Shown piece after piece: positions 63,041-64,000 of a DNA stretch of 64,000 nt. The stretch's first letter is position 1. Each line of letters begins with the position of its first letter. Source of the stretch: Morinoia aosen (lineage: Eukaryota > Arthropoda > Malacostraca > Amphipoda > Talitridae); contig CM059566.1 of assembly GCA_030386875.1 (NCBI GenBank), forward strand, positions 43,870,068 through 43,934,067. The letters run 5' to 3'. The notes under the pieces are model-generated. The model was not told where the DNA came from and did not search any database. It was given only the letters and a program-made list of their open reading frames with translations. A program made the translations under genes and the position numbers.

Positions 63041-63546
63041 TCAGGCGGCGAAAAAGTTAGACCTGGTTTGGAGGAGACTGGATAATGATGAGAAACTTTG
63101 CTTTCCTATGTCCATCATTTCTTTATACACTCCTGACCATGATTATTTGTACAAATTTCAATACATATAAAATGTCTACATGTAGGATATTTATCATACT
63201 AAATATTTGAGTTGAACATAATATTCTTGCGTTTTGTTTTGTATACCGCGCTGAGTAGATGAATGTCAAAACTCTCGAACTAAATCACGATTTTGAGATG
63301 CTTTATTGGGATTCCCTTCTTATCACATTTACTGCCAAATGGTACAAATCACCGAATCAGAAACACCTCAGAATTCCAAACTGTGATATATTAAAATATA
63401 TATGATATATCATTTCAAACTGATAACCACAGCACAGCGAGAGCGCACATCAATCCTTACCACATGAAATAAGATTTTCCTACAACTAATATTTAAAAAT
63501 TTATCAGAATATTTCACTCAAAGTCTGCAATATATCCAGGATAAAA

Positions 63547-63612
63547 ACTAATATTAGTCATGAACATTATTTTCAATAAATTACTAATATTAGTCATGAA
63601 CATTATTTTCAA
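63547..63612. repeat. 36-bp tandem duplication
   Basis: CTAATATTAGTCATGAACAT plus TATTTTCAA occurs at 63548 and again at 63584. Confidence 0.85.
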
Positions 63613-64000
63613 AAATTTTGCTGGATTACTGAACTATATTTCACAAAACCTAGCATTTCAATATGAACAAGCTTTAGAAAAAGATACCTGAATGCCTTCT
63701 TATGAACTAGAGATATTGTGGGGAGGGAAAGTGTGCATCGTCAAAGGGGGAAAGAAAGAAATAAAGAGAGGACATGCAAGGCAAATGATATCATAAGTAT
63801 TAAAAGCCTGATGAAAATATTGATAAAAACATAAATGAATCGGAGCTGTATGAAAATACGAGAAAAGGGGTTGAAAAAATGAAAACCTCGAAAAATAATT
63901 CTGCGAGTCTCATGTTCAGCGATAATTTTCGATTTGGAAGCATTTGAATAGCAACTATCCACACTGGGCCTCCGTCTCGAGACACAGATCGAACGATATA

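Larger units (their letters stand above)
62016..64000 (-). other. Upstream CaV2 intron sequence to window edge
   Basis: I searched the minus strand for the IVS1-S2 exon (expected to end ...AFG.R in phase 0) and did not find it. It holds the 23-bp foldback at 62984 and the duplication at 63547. Confidence 0.65.

Overview
This window looks like animal nuclear DNA, most likely from a decapod crustacean. The evidence is AT-rich sequence, phase-consistent GT-AG introns, an arthropod-type CaV2 gene, and a non-LTR retrotransposon fragment whose ending and TCAAGTTCAAGTT-like tail resemble elements I associate with decapods. The order-level call is inference. I see no bacterial genes, no operons and no CRISPR array.

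The one gene I can support is the 3' part of a CaV2 (cacophony / Cacna1A-B type) presynaptic voltage-gated calcium channel alpha-1 subunit. It is on the minus strand and runs from about 62015 down to the stop codon at 9367. I reconstructed 14 consecutive exon positions, one of them with two alternative exons. Every junction is GT-AG and phase-compatible. Together they encode about 1,102 residues: IVS3, IVS4, IVS5, the S5-P turret, pore and IVS6, EF-hand, pre-IQ, IQ, a long disordered tail, an RRLPQTP RIM-BP-type site and the terminal DDWC PDZ ligand. Domains I-III and IVS1-S2 lie beyond the right edge or were not found.

The most notable feature is a pair of 92-nt exons (51143-51234 and 48305-48396). 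They have the same length and phases and encode two different versions of the domain IV S5-P turret and pore-helix start. Because 92 is not a multiple of 3, including both or neither shifts the frame, so they behave as mutually exclusive exons. The swap changes the charge of the outer pore mouth.

The rest is intron and downstream DNA with a heavy tandem-repeat load. There are five large arrays: 30-bp units (1.84-2.79 kb), 24-bp units (22.46-24.94 kb), 37-bp units (37.72-38.70 kb), about 39-bp units (39.99-43.58 kb) and 24-bp units with 72/288-bp higher-order structure (53.47-54.71 kb). Three of them sit close to CaV2 splice sites. Four have units divisible by 3, which explains the very long but spurious open frames. 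A 5'-truncated LINE lies just inside intron 13, and its reverse-transcriptase frame continues in frame from exon 13. Smaller features include decoy 5' splice sites made by tandem duplication after exon 5, several strong foldbacks and diverged dispersed repeats.

Layout: 1-9366 downstream flank and possible 3' UTR; 9367-13850 exons 14-12 plus LINE; 13851-24978 intron 11; 24979-25155 exon 11; 25156-34039 intron 10; 34040-37697 exons 10-7; 37698-43752 intron 6; 43753-45039 exons 6-5; 45040-55203 turret-exon region; 55204-62015 exons 3-1; 62016-64000 intron or upstream sequence.
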